Source: Mesotaenium endlicherianum (lineage: Eukaryota; Streptophyta; Zygnematophyceae; Zygnematales; Mesotaeniaceae). Taken from it: a stretch of DNA of 64,000 nt. The stretch spans positions 150,150-214,149 of the forward strand of contig WELA01001485.1 of assembly GCA_009602735.1 (NCBI GenBank). The letters are read 5' to 3'. Both the position numbers and the translations under genes were made by a program. Shown here piece after piece: positions 26,063 to 33,910 of the stretch (the first letter of the stretch is position 1; each line of letters opens with the position of its first letter). The notes under the pieces were generated by a model. The model was not told the origin of the DNA, searched no databases, and saw only the letters and a program-made list of their open reading frames with translations.

Positions 26063-26935
26063 ATGAAGTATGTAGTAAGTTTAGTAGCGGCATTGTTCGT
26101 TACGGGATGGGGGATGGCTCAGACCGACAGCACCGGCCGTTCATCGGACACGATCAAAGTGGGCAATTTCATCATCATCAAAAAGAAAAAAAGCGGGTCG
26201 GGCGATGAGGAGAGTGTGTGGAAGAACTGGGACAAAGATTTCGAGATCCGTACAGAACACCGTAGCCGCAGAAGAACCAATATCAGCACCAACTGGTTCA
26301 TCTTCGACCTGGGCTTTGCCAATTTCCGCGACCAGACCGATTATACAGCGGCACAGTCCGGCGGTTACTTCAGGGTGCTGCGGCCGGCAGACGGCCAGGT
26401 CAATGCCAACAGCTTCCACCTGAACAACCTCAAATCCAGCAATGTGAACATCTGGTTGTTCATGCAAAAGCTGAACATGGTAAAGCATGTGGTCAATCTC
26501 AAATACGGGCTGGGGCTTGAAATGTACAATTTCCGTTACGACAGCCGGATCAGTTACCGCAAAGATCCTGTGCCTTATGTGTACAATGATTCCATCTCTT
26601 TTTCCAAGAACAAACTATATGTGGGATACCTGACGGTGCCACTGATGGTGAACATCAATCCTGCACCGGACAGAAAAAGGAGTTTTTCTTTCAGTGCGGG
26701 TGTGAGTGCCGGGTATATGCTCAGCAACCGCAACAAACAGGTGAGCGCCGAAAGGGGTAAGCAGAAAAACAACGGCGATTTCAGCCTCGAGCCCTGGCGT
26801 CTTGCGGCTGTGGCTGAACTGGGACTGGGTCCTGTGCGCCTATACGGTTCGTACAGCATCAACAGGCTGCACAAGGAAGGTACCCGGTTAGAACAATATC
26901 CCTATGCCGTAGGTATCCGTTTCAGTAACTGGTAA
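26063..26935 (+). CDS. Outer-membrane beta-barrel protein of ECF-sigma operon
   Basis: 290 aa with a signal peptide (MKYVVSLVAALFVTGWGMA, cleavage near AQT). Alternating amphipathic strands and aromatic strand ends (FNLGF-like segments, YPYAVGIRFSNW at the C-terminus ending in W) indicate an outer-membrane barrel of about 8-10 strands. Third gene of the sigma/anti-sigma operon, 13 nt after the anti-sigma gene, and closed by an intrinsic terminator. It may be sensor input or regulated output; I cannot tell which. Confidence 0.8.
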   Translation: MKYVVSLVAALFVTGWGMAQTDSTGRSSDTIKVGNFIIIKKKKSGSGDEESVWKNWDKDFEIRTEHRSRRRTNISTNWFIFDLGFANFRDQTDYTAAQSGGYFRVLRPADGQVNANSFHLNNLKSSNVNIWLFMQKLNMVKHVVNLKYGLGLEMYNFRYDSRISYRKDPVPYVYNDSISFSKNKLYVGYLTVPLMVNINPAPDRKRSFSFSAGVSAGYMLSNRNKQVSAERGKQKNNGDFSLEPWRLAAVAELGLGPVRLYGSYSINRLHKEGTRLEQYPYAVGIRFSNW

Positions 26936-26963
26936 ACGGCTTTTATTTCTCATGTTGTATCAT

Positions 26964-26990
26964 GCGCTCTCTTTTCAGGGGGCGCTTTTT
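26964..26990 (+). terminator. Terminator of the ECF sigma operon
   Basis: 8-bp stem GCGCTCTC/GGGGGCGC (two G-U pairs), 6-nt loop, then five T at 26986-26990. It lies 28 nt after the barrel stop and 8 nt before the convergent serS stop. Confidence 0.8.
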
Positions 26991-26997
26991 ATTTACA

Positions 26998-28278
26998 TCA
27001 GTTGCCGGCAACCACCATCTTCTTTCCAAAATAGCCATGCAGTACTTCGGGCAACAAAATGCCTTCATCGCCCTGGTTGTTTTCGAGCAGGCAGGCCAGT
27101 ATCCTGGGCAATGCCAGTGAGCTGCCGTTCAGCGTATGCACCAGTTGCGTTTTGCCCGTAGCGTCTTTGTAACGGCACTTGAGACGGTTGGCCTGGAAAC
27201 TTTCGAAATTGCTTACACTGCTCACTTCCAGCCAACGTTCCTGCGCAGCGCTGTACACTTCAAAATCATAAGTGATGGCACTGGCAAAACCCATATCGCC
27301 GCCGCAAAGACGCAATAAACGATAAGGCAATTGCAGCGACTGTAATAATTTCTCCACATGCAGCACCATTTCATCGAGTGTGTCGTAACTTTTTTCGGGC
27401 TGTACCAACTGAATGATCTCTACTTTTTCGAACTGGTGCAGGCGGTTGAGGCCACGTACATCTTTTCCATAACTGCCAGCCTCTCTTCTAAAGCAAGGTG
27501 AATAGGCCGTCATTTTAACCGGAAAATCTTCTTCTTTGAGGATTGTATCGCGATAAACATTGGTAACAGGTACTTCTGCCGTGGGAATGAGGTAAAAATC
27601 ATCTTCCGTAGCATGATACATCTGCCCTTCTTTATCCGGCAGCTGTCCGGTTGCATAAGCAGAATCGGCATTCACCATGAAAGGCGGCAGGTATTCTTTA
27701 TAGCCGGCTGCGGTATTGTAATCGAGAAAATACTGCACCAGCGCTCTTTGTAATTTGGCGCCCTGTCCGGTATAAACAGGAAAACCACTGCCAGTGATCT
27801 TGTTACCCAGTTCAAAATCGATCAGGTTGTATTTCTTGGTCAGGTCCCAGTGTGGTGTTGCATTAGCCGGCAGCGCAGGTTTAACGCCCCCTTCCCTTAC
27901 CACTACATTGTCTTCCGGCGTACGTCCTTCCGGCACCTGCGTGCCGGGCAGGTTGGGTAATAGCACCAGGGTATCGTTCAGTTCTTTTTCCACCCTGGCC
28001 ATTTGTTCTTTCAGCGGCTCCAGGGCTGCTTTCCATCCTGCCACATCGGTCTTCAGGGTCTCGGCCGCCTCTTTTTGTCCCTGTGCCATCAGCTTACCGA
28101 TCTCTTTGGATGCTGTGTTGACTTTCGATTGTGTATTGTCGAATTCGGCCTGCAGGCGCTTACGTTCATCATCCAGTTGAATGATGGTATCCACCAGTTC
28201 GGGTTGTTTGAAATGCTTTACTGCCAGTCTTCTCTTTACTTCAGCCGTATCATTGCGCAACACACTCACTTGTAACAT
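26998..28278 (-). CDS. serS: Seryl-tRNA synthetase
   Basis: Class II aminoacyl-tRNA synthetase charging tRNA-Ser. I use the ATG at 28276-28278 (MLQVSVLRND), giving 426 aa; the upstream 15 codons overlap the promoter. An N-terminal antiparallel coiled-coil arm occupies about 30-100, motif 2 is FRREAGSYGKDVRGLNR and motif 3 contains SSVSNFESFQANRL. Single-copy essential gene, transcribed alone and divergent from the 28324 gene with both -7 elements inside a 25-bp interval. Confidence 0.96.
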   Translation of the reverse strand: MLQVSVLRNDTAEVKRRLAVKHFKQPELVDTIIQLDDERKRLQAEFDNTQSKVNTASKEIGKLMAQGQKEAAETLKTDVAGWKAALEPLKEQMARVEKELNDTLVLLPNLPGTQVPEGRTPEDNVVVREGGVKPALPANATPHWDLTKKYNLIDFELGNKITGSGFPVYTGQGAKLQRALVQYFLDYNTAAGYKEYLPPFMVNADSAYATGQLPDKEGQMYHATEDDFYLIPTAEVPVTNVYRDTILKEEDFPVKMTAYSPCFRREAGSYGKDVRGLNRLHQFEKVEIIQLVQPEKSYDTLDEMVLHVEKLLQSLQLPYRLLRLCGGDMGFASAITYDFEVYSAAQERWLEVSSVSNFESFQANRLKCRYKDATGKTQLVHTLNGSSLALPRILACLLENNQGDEGILLPEVLHGYFGKKMVVAGN

Positions 28279-28287
28279 AAGGATCGA

Positions 28288-28319
28288 TTTGCCGCAAAGA
28301 TAACAGTCATTTACCTTTG
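28288..28319 (+). promoter_or_regulatory. Promoter directly abutting the 28324 gene
   Basis: -33 TTTG at 28288-28291, a 20-nt spacer, and an exact -7 box TACCTTTG at 28312-28319. The ATG begins at 28324, only 4 nt after the -7 box, so the transcript is probably leaderless. Confidence 0.7.
28295..28302 (-). promoter_or_regulatory. -7 promoter element of serS
   Basis: TATCTTTG on the minus strand (exact consensus), 16 nt before the serS ATG at 28278. It lies inside the spacer of the divergent promoter of the 28324 gene, so the two promoters must compete for polymerase. Confidence 0.55.
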
Positions 28320-28323
28320 CCAC

Positions 28324-28671
28324 ATGTTATTCGCAACAGATGATTTACAGCAGCGCTGGTGGAACCTCGAAGCCAAACTGGTGGAGCGGTTCGGTAAAAA
28401 GCCCGACCTGGAAGCCGTATTGTTCCTTATTGGCATGCAGGAAACCGGTTTTGTGAAAGAGAAAATATCGAAAGAGCAGAAGCAGGACCTCATGCATGTA
28501 GCTGTGTGTACGGTGTTGGCACAGAGCGGCTATTATGCACTGGAGCAACAGGATGCAGAAGGCTGGCCCCATTTCAGGCAATTGAAAGAATTACCCGTGA
28601 TGAGCATGCCCGAACAGGAGAACTTCATCAAAGACCATATTCTCCTGTATTTTGAACAACAAGGTTTTTGA
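28324..28671 (+). CDS. Conserved hypothetical protein
   Basis: 115-aa soluble protein, [20 protein letters not shown] onward, mostly alpha-helical by composition, with no membrane segment or recognised domain. Likely real because it has a complete promoter, is in frame from its ATG and is followed 44 nt later by gcvH on the same strand. A role linked to glycine cleavage would be a guess from position. Confidence 0.75.
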   Translation: MLFATDDLQQRWWNLEAKLVERFGKKPDLEAVLFLIGMQETGFVKEKISKEQKQDLMHVAVCTVLAQSGYYALEQQDAEGWPHFRQLKELPVMSMPEQENFIKDHILLYFEQQGF

Positions 28672-28715
28672 AAGATCGTTTTTTATTCAATATTTGCACT
28701 ATTAAACCACGCTTT

Positions 28716-29093
28716 ATGAATTTTCCCGCAGAACTGCGCTACACCAAAGACCACGAATGGATACGCCTGGAAGGCAATACCGCTATCATCGGCATTACCG
28801 ATTTTGCACAGCATGAACTGGGTGATATCGTTTATGTAGATATTACTTCTACCGGTAAAACGCTGGCCGCTGAAGAAGTCTTCGGAACCGTTGAAGCTGT
28901 TAAAACAGTAAGCGATCTTTTTCTTCCTGTTGCCGGAACAGTGGTTGAAGTGAACAGCCTGCTGGAAAAACAACCTGAACTGGTGAACACCGATCCTTAT
29001 GGAGACGGATGGATGATCAAAATGACCGTAGCGACTCTGTCAGATGTAGACGCACTGATGACCCATGAAGCTTACGGCGCACTGGTAGGATAA
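28716..29093 (+). CDS. gcvH: Glycine cleavage system H protein
   Basis: Lipoyl carrier protein of the glycine cleavage system. 125 aa from the ATG at 28716 ([20 protein letters not shown]); the upstream in-frame TTG at 28668 adds a non-family extension. The lipoylated lysine is in [12 protein letters not shown], the Lys of VEAVK. Followed at once by a VanZ-like gene, an arrangement seen often in Bacteroidota. Confidence 0.95.
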   Translation: MNFPAELRYTKDHEWIRLEGNTAIIGITDFAQHELGDIVYVDITSTGKTLAAEEVFGTVEAVKTVSDLFLPVAGTVVEVNSLLEKQPELVNTDPYGDGWMIKMTVATLSDVDALMTHEAYGALVG

Positions 29094-29104
29094 ATTAATT
29101 TTGA

Positions 29105-29518
29105 TTGAAAGCGATTCTTTTTGCCCCAGCGGTCTTGTTATTCGCTCTGTGTACGGTGCTGTTAACCCTCCCGGGTGCAGACCTGCCTTCGTGTGGGTTT
29201 TGCGCTGCCATACCGCAATTCGATAAGCTGGTGCACATTGGTATGTTTACCTTATTGGGATTGTGCTTTGGCTATCCTGTGGTAAAAAGCCCCTGGACAT
29301 TGCAAAGACGTTTGAAATGGGTATTGCTCATCGCCTTGTTGAGCATCGGATATGGTATTGCTATTGAATTCATCCAATTATTCTGGATACCGGGGCGGAG
29401 CTTTGAAGGATGGGATATACTGGCAGATAGTACAGGCAGTTTTATTGCTTATATGTGGAACAGGAAAGCCTGTAAAAAAATTGGCCCCGATGGAAATCGG
29501 GGCCGCAACCAAAACTAA
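29105..29518 (+). CDS. VanZ-family membrane protein
   Basis: 137 aa, VanZ-like fold with about four membrane helices (3-22, 41-60, 76-95, 105-120) and the motifs PQFDKLVHIGMFTLLG and EFIQLFWIPGRSFEGWDILAD in pieces. TTG start at 29105, 11 nt after gcvH. The TAATTTTG just before it is probably chance or a weak internal promoter. The last dozen codons (GPDGNRGRNQN) are encoded by a perfect 9-bp hairpin that acts as a terminator for the opposite strand, so the natural C-terminus may be shaped by that overlap. Biochemical role unknown. Confidence 0.82.
   Translation: MKAILFAPAVLLFALCTVLLTLPGADLPSCGFCAAIPQFDKLVHIGMFTLLGLCFGYPVVKSPWTLQRRLKWVLLIALLSIGYGIAIEFIQLFWIPGRSFEGWDILADSTGSFIAYMWNRKACKKIGPDGNRGRNQN
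29474..29504 (-). terminator. Minus-strand intrinsic terminator inside VanZ 3' end
   Basis: Perfect 9-bp stem with a 4-nt loop, followed on the minus strand by a run of seven T. The plus strand has no T tract after it, so it does not end the VanZ transcript. Confidence 0.7.
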
Positions 29519-29655
29519 CTGCTTATGAGAAAATTGACTACTTAACTTGTTTTGCGCTTCTACTTATATTAACTCAAAATCGGTGCCAAACCCTTACTGC
29601 GTCTGTTAATACTTTCTAAACCCAGATACACCGGGCTTTCCCTTCGCTGCTTTTC
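29475..29655 (-). ncRNA. Candidate small RNA (unidentified)
   Basis: Inferred only from structure. On the minus strand a perfect 9-bp GGCCCCGAT/ATCGGGGCC hairpin at 29483-29504 runs into AA plus seven T (29474-29480), a textbook terminator, yet no minus-strand gene precedes it within 340 bp. Upstream, at about 29665-29690, are TTGACA, TATACA and GATCTTTG elements that could start a transcript near 29655. The implied RNA of about 180 nt contains internal pairings (TATTAAC/GTTAATA about 44 nt apart; CCCGG/CTGGG). I cannot place it in a known RNA family. Confidence 0.35.
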
Positions 29656-29853
29656 TAACACAAAGATCTGTATAAAAGACAAAAACTTTTGTCAATGGTT
29701 TAACAATGAAATGTTAAAGGAAATACTACATCAATCCGTGTTTTAGAACACATTGAAAAATAGCCACTTATATTCCCTTTCCCATAACCCCATTTCCCAA
29801 AAAGACCTTTCAATTTACCCAGTAAGTTAAAGAATACAGGGTTATTCTCATAA
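29519..29853. other. Intergenic region VanZ - GH25 (no protein gene)
   Basis: 335 bp without a credible ORF on either strand. The left half would be covered by the candidate small RNA; its promoter-like elements and a GACAAAA-AC-TTTTGTC inverted repeat lie at about 29678-29693. The right part is A+T-rich and shows nothing I recognise; it includes the downstream side of the GH25 gene, without a clear terminator. Confidence 0.5.
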
Positions 29854-30642
29854 TTATTTTAATAATATTTTTTGCCATTCCAGGGAGTCGCCATTGAAAA
29901 CATTGAAATCGGTAACACTTCTGACCCCGTTCACATGCCCGGCATCGCTGTGCTGCCAGAAAGTCCAGGGGCGGTTCACGTGCGGACTTTCCTGCTCAAA
30001 ATAATGCGCTACCCATAAAGGATATTCATCGAAAGCCCGCCCTAGGTTCCGCTTATAAAAATCGGCATAAGAATATATGATGGGTTTCACCCCGTATGCT
30101 TTTTCTACGGCCACCAGCCATTCCCTGATCCGGCTGCGCATCGAATCGGGCTTCACACCATACAACTCTTCAATGTCCAGCACCGGCGGCAGATCGCCCT
30201 TTGTCAATTTTACCTGGCTGATGAAATTTTGGGCCTGCAATGCACCGCTCTTATTAGCCAGGAAAAAATGATAAGCGCCGCAAACCATACCGGCTGCTTT
30301 CGCCTTTTCCCAGTTCTGTTTGAAACGTTTGTCGGTATCGTTGAGCCCCTCGGTTGCTTTGATGAATACAAACCCCAGTCTCGTGTTGTTGATCTTCATT
30401 GCCCTGACTTCCTGCCATGCAATAAGCTCCTGGTGACTGCTTACATCGATCCCGTGTATGGAATAGCCTGTAGGTATATCTATGCCGAAGGCAGTAAAAT
30501 GAACGAACTTCGCTTTCGACTCCTCTTCTCTCTCCCAACGCTGGCGCAGGAAAAGGTACGATGCTGTGCCGCCCAGGCAACACAACACCACCAACCACAA
30601 TATCCTTTCTATCCTGTTCTTTGTCCGTTTGCTTTTTTTCAT
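29854..30642 (-). CDS. Glycoside hydrolase family 25 lysozyme-like protein
   Basis: 262 aa with an N-terminal membrane anchor (residues 13-33, ILWLVVLCCLGGTASYLFL) and a GH25 domain about 60-258. Muramidase landmarks: HGIDVSSHQ (Asp66), FIKATEG, and the catalytic pair in PVLDIEE (Asp156, Glu158). Predicted to cleave peptidoglycan from the periplasmic side. Single gene, divergent from the radical SAM gene at 30763. Confidence 0.92.
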   Translation of the reverse strand: MKKSKRTKNRIERILWLVVLCCLGGTASYLFLRQRWEREEESKAKFVHFTAFGIDIPTGYSIHGIDVSSHQELIAWQEVRAMKINNTRLGFVFIKATEGLNDTDKRFKQNWEKAKAAGMVCGAYHFFLANKSGALQAQNFISQVKLTKGDLPPVLDIEELYGVKPDSMRSRIREWLVAVEKAYGVKPIIYSYADFYKRNLGRAFDEYPLWVAHYFEQESPHVNRPWTFWQHSDAGHVNGVRSVTDFNVFNGDSLEWQKILLK

Positions 30643-30762
30643 CCGTATCTTTATGGTTCGCCGCCCCTGGCGGCTGTTATTTTTGCTGGATGGAACGCCT
30701 TAGATATCTGTGCGCCCCATCGCTTGCAAAACTCGTGCATTTAATACTACTTTTACAATCCT

Positions 30763-31794
30763 ATGGCCTATTTCAACTGGAACGATAGTATCAATCTCCT
30801 ACAAAAACTGACCCTGCGGCGCTTCTGGAATGCCATCAAAGTGTACGGTAGTTACCAGCTTACACGTTTAACAGGAAAACCCGTTCAATGGGGGTACCCT
30901 GTTTCGATCTCTTTTGAACCTACCACTTCCTGCAACCTGCGTTGTCCTGAATGCCCCAGCGGACTTCGCGCGTTTACCCGGCCTACCGGTATGCTGCAGA
31001 AAGACTTTTTCAGAGAGACCATCGACGATATTTACCAGGACCTGCTCTACCTCATCTTTTATTTCCAGGGTGAGCCTTACCTCAATCCTGAATTCCTGAA
31101 CATGGTGAAATATGCGCATGATAAAGGAGTCTATACCGCTACCTCTACCAATGCGCATTACCTCACCGATGAAAAGGCCAGGCAAACAGTAGAAAGCGGG
31201 CTCGACCGCCTCATCATTTCCATTGATGGCACTACACAAGATGTGTACCAACAATACCGCGTAGGCGGAAAACTGGATAAAGTACTCGAAGGCGCCAGGA
31301 ATATTGTTAAATGGAAAAAAGAGCTAAAAAGCAAAACACCTTTTATTTTCTTCCAGTTCCTGGTGGTGAAACCCAATGAACATCAGATTGAAGAAGTAAA
31401 AAGATTGGGTAAGGAAATTGGTGTAGACCAGGTACGTTTCAAGACCGCACAGGTATACGATTATGAAAATGATCCGCATCAATTGATCCCACAAAACAAC
31501 AAATACAGCCGTTATAAAAAAGACCGTAACGGAAAGATGCAGGTGAAAAGCGGCCTGAAAAATCATTGCTGGAAACTCTGGCATGCGAACGTGATCACCT
31601 GGGATGGATTGGTAGTACCCTGTTGTTTTGATAAAGATGCCACCCATCAACTGGGCAACCTTACAACACAAAGTTTCCGGGAAACATGGCATAACGACAA
31701 CTACAGGCAGTTCCGGCGCGAACTGCTCAGCAGCCGTAAAAATATTGACATTTGTGCCAATTGCAGCGAAGGGTTGAGTGTTTGGGAAAACTGA
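30763..31794 (+). CDS. Radical SAM / SPASM domain protein
   Basis: 343 aa. Radical SAM cluster CNLRCPEC (Cys57, Cys61, Cys64) preceded by a short N-terminal helix region; SPASM-type C-terminus with Cys in NHCWKLW, PCCF and ICANCSEG for auxiliary iron-sulfur clusters. This architecture modifies peptides, tRNA or small molecules; no precursor peptide or transporter gene is adjacent, so the substrate is unknown. TACTTTTA at about 30748-30755 is a 7-of-8 -7 match near the ATG. Confidence 0.88.
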   Translation: MAYFNWNDSINLLQKLTLRRFWNAIKVYGSYQLTRLTGKPVQWGYPVSISFEPTTSCNLRCPECPSGLRAFTRPTGMLQKDFFRETIDDIYQDLLYLIFYFQGEPYLNPEFLNMVKYAHDKGVYTATSTNAHYLTDEKARQTVESGLDRLIISIDGTTQDVYQQYRVGGKLDKVLEGARNIVKWKKELKSKTPFIFFQFLVVKPNEHQIEEVKRLGKEIGVDQVRFKTAQVYDYENDPHQLIPQNNKYSRYKKDRNGKMQVKSGLKNHCWKLWHANVITWDGLVVPCCFDKDATHQLGNLTTQSFRETWHNDNYRQFRRELLSSRKNIDICANCSEGLSVWEN

Positions 31795-31801
31795 TGAGTT
31801 G

Positions 31802-31880
31802 TTAGTTGTTAGAGGATAACTTGCAACTTTCATATTAGTTTAATATATTGAGGATCCCGACCAGGCAATCTAACATCTAA
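31802..31880 (+). repeat. Inverted/direct repeats before the MarR gene
   Basis: TTAGTTGTTAGA (31802-31813) is complementary, 11 of 12, to TCTAACATCTAA (31869-31880), about 55 nt apart; the right arm continues as further CATCTAA copies to the MarR start. Could form a hairpin in the MarR leader or be binding half-sites. Confidence 0.4.
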
Positions 31881-31889
31881 CATCTAAAT

Positions 31890-32336
31890 ATGTCTCTCGA
31901 ACAGGATATACAACAACCGCTTTTTCGGAATGAATACCAGAAAGCGGCTATCAATCTGATCTTTTCATCCAACTGGTTGAATGAAAAGATCAAATATCTG
32001 TTAGAATCGGAAGACATCACACAACAACAATACAATATCCTTCGCATACTCAAGGGATGTCAGCAACCATTAAGCACATTGCAGATCAGGAGTCGCATGC
32101 TCGACCGTATGAGCGATACCAGTCGTATTGTGGAGCGCATGCTGAAAAAAGGGCTCGTGGAAAAAAGAACCTGCCCTTCCGACAAACGCCTGGTAGATGT
32201 AAGCATTTCGCACAAAGGGCTTGAATTACTGGAAAAACTCGAACACAAAAATGCAGCGCTCGATAGTATTCTGCAATCCCTCTCTGAATCAGAAGCAATT
32301 ACATTGAATCGTTTGCTCGACAAAATGCGCGGATGA
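31890..32336 (+). CDS. MarR-family transcriptional regulator
   Basis: 148-aa winged-helix regulator: ITQQQYNILRILKGCQQPLST, recognition helix region DRMSDTSRIVERMLKKGLVEK, wing TCPSDKRLVDVSISHKG. Likely a dimeric repressor or activator responding to a small ligand. It stands alone between the radical SAM and GH10-like genes; repeats in its leader may be its own operator. Target genes unknown. Confidence 0.9.
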   Translation: MSLEQDIQQPLFRNEYQKAAINLIFSSNWLNEKIKYLLESEDITQQQYNILRILKGCQQPLSTLQIRSRMLDRMSDTSRIVERMLKKGLVEKRTCPSDKRLVDVSISHKGLELLEKLEHKNAALDSILQSLSESEAITLNRLLDKMRG

Positions 32337-32364
32337 ACGGTTAGCTCTACACTTGCTTCTTCTT

Positions 32365-32372
32365 TATCTTCG
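32365..32372 (+). promoter_or_regulatory. -7-like element abutting GH10-like gene start
   Basis: TATCTTCG, one mismatch to TAnnTTTG, ends 4 nt before the ATG at 32377. No clear -33 box. Confidence 0.35.
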
Positions 32373-32376
32373 TGGC

Positions 32377-33855
32377 ATGAAAAAATTTCTGGCGTTCTGT
32401 TTGATGGTTGTAGCCGGCTTGAAACCGGGTATTGCGCAATATTCTCCTAATTACGAGTTCCGTGGCGTATGGGTAGCTTCCGTTAGCAATATCGACTGGC
32501 CCAGCAAGAAAACCCTCTCCGTGGCAGAACAAAAAGAAGAATTCATCCGGCTGGTAGAAATGCACAAACGCAATGGCATGAATGCTTTGATCGTACAAGT
32601 AAGACCCGCCGCTGATGCATTGTATCCTTCTGCTTATGAGCCCTGGAGCGAATTTCTCACGGGTAAACAAGGACAGGCGCCTGTGCCATTTTACGATCCG
32701 CTTGATTTCATGATCAGCGAAACACACAAACGCGGCATGGAGTTCCACGCCTGGCTCAACCCTTACAGGGCTGTATTCAACATGCGGAATTCTTCCATTG
32801 CATCCAACCATCTCACCAAAACACATCCCGAATGGTTCCTGGTTTACGGCGATAAAAAATACTTCAACCCCGGTCTGCCGCAGGTAAGACAACACACCGT
32901 GAAAGTAGTGGAAGACCTGGTGAAGCGATACGATATAGACGGCATTCACCTCGACGATTATTTCTACCCTTATCGTATTGCAGGAAAAGAATTTCCCGAT
33001 GCAAAAGAATACAAACGCTATGGCAACGGATTGAGTAAAGACGAATGGCGTCGCAGCAATTGCGACAGCATTATTTACGATCTGTTCACAGCCATCAGGG
33101 CCATCAAGCCCAAGCTGCGATTCGGCATCAGTCCGTTCGGCATCTGGCGCAACAAAAGTCAGGATCCCATGGGCAGCGATACAAAAGGCGGACAAACCAA
33201 TTACGACGATCTCTATGCCGATATCCTGTTATGGCTGGAAAAAGGCTGGATCGATTATGTAGCGCCTCAGTTGTATTGGGAGCGCGGTCATAAGCTGGCC
33301 GATTACGATGTATTGCTGGAATGGTGGAACGATCACACCTATGGCAAAGATCTTTATATTGGGCATGGTATTTACCGCGCCGGCAGCAATGCTGCCTGGA
33401 GGGATCCCAATGAGTTGCCGGAACAAATACGCGAACTAAGAACATACCCAACTACCCGTGGGAGCATTTATTTCAACAGCAAGGTATTTGAGAGCAATCC
33501 GAACGGATGGAGCGACAGTTTGCGCAATCATTATTACCGTTATCCGGCCCTGGTACCTGCCATGCCCTGGGTAGACAATACTGTTCCCATACAACCCCTG
33601 GTTGAGAAACTGGAGGGGAATAAAATAAAGTTGGTGTATAAAGGTGAAGAAAAGATCAAGGCATTTGCCATACTGGTACTGCAACCAGGCGCCGAACCAC
33701 AATTCATCAATACACAACTGGTGCAGGTGATCCCCGCCAGCAAGACTGCTACCGTAGACCTTGGCTCTTTGCCTGATATCGCCACAGGCAAAAAAATATA
33801 TGCCATAACAGTCAATCCGAATAACAATGTGAGTCAGCTTACAGAAATTAGATGA
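32377..33855 (+). CDS. GH10-like (GHL10/DUF187) secreted glycosidase
   Basis: 492 aa from the ATG at 32377; signal peptide MKKFLAFCLMVVAGLKPGIA. The barrel domain spans about 30-330, with EFRGVWVASVSNIDWPS, ALIVQVRPAADALY, EFHAWLNPYRAVFN and DGIHLDDYFYPY, the last holding the likely catalytic acidic residues; WDAPQ-type motif appears as DYVAPQLYWERG. A C-terminal Ig-like domain covers about 400-490. Family members act on peptidoglycan or other envelope glycans; the substrate here is unproven. Confidence 0.9.
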   Translation: MKKFLAFCLMVVAGLKPGIAQYSPNYEFRGVWVASVSNIDWPSKKTLSVAEQKEEFIRLVEMHKRNGMNALIVQVRPAADALYPSAYEPWSEFLTGKQGQAPVPFYDPLDFMISETHKRGMEFHAWLNPYRAVFNMRNSSIASNHLTKTHPEWFLVYGDKKYFNPGLPQVRQHTVKVVEDLVKRYDIDGIHLDDYFYPYRIAGKEFPDAKEYKRYGNGLSKDEWRRSNCDSIIYDLFTAIRAIKPKLRFGISPFGIWRNKSQDPMGSDTKGGQTNYDDLYADILLWLEKGWIDYVAPQLYWERGHKLADYDVLLEWWNDHTYGKDLYIGHGIYRAGSNAAWRDPNELPEQIRELRTYPTTRGSIYFNSKVFESNPNGWSDSLRNHYYRYPALVPAMPWVDNTVPIQPLVEKLEGNKIKLVYKGEEKIKAFAILVLQPGAEPQFINTQLVQVIPASKTATVDLGSLPDIATGKKIYAITVNPNNNVSQLTEIR

Positions 33856-33875
33856 GTTAATCACGCTGTTTTGCC

Positions 33876-33901
33876 TTTTGACTTTTAATTTTGACTTTAA
33901 A
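33876..33901 (+). repeat. Tandem 13-bp repeat before the response regulator
   Basis: Two head-to-tail units TTTTGACTTTTAA and TTTTGACTTTAAA (12 of 13 identical). Their junction creates TAATTTTG (33886-33893), a -7 consensus match 17 nt before the TTG start at 33911, so the repeat may be promoter plus binding site. Confidence 0.5.
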
Positions 33902-33910
33902 TCAGTCATT

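Noticed and set aside
29096-29103. TAATTTTG before VanZ as a dedicated promoter
   Set aside because: It sits between tightly linked gcvH and VanZ and leaves a single base before the start; chance occurrence in an A+T-rich gap is as likely.
29483-29504. Hairpin as the terminator of the gcvH-VanZ transcript
   Set aside because: No T tract follows on the plus strand; the seven T lie on the minus-strand side only.
32347-33195. 282-residue open frame on the minus strand opposite the GH10-like gene
   Set aside because: Shadow of a strongly supported gene; no family character, no promoter, and the plus-strand protein has clear catalytic motifs and a signal peptide.
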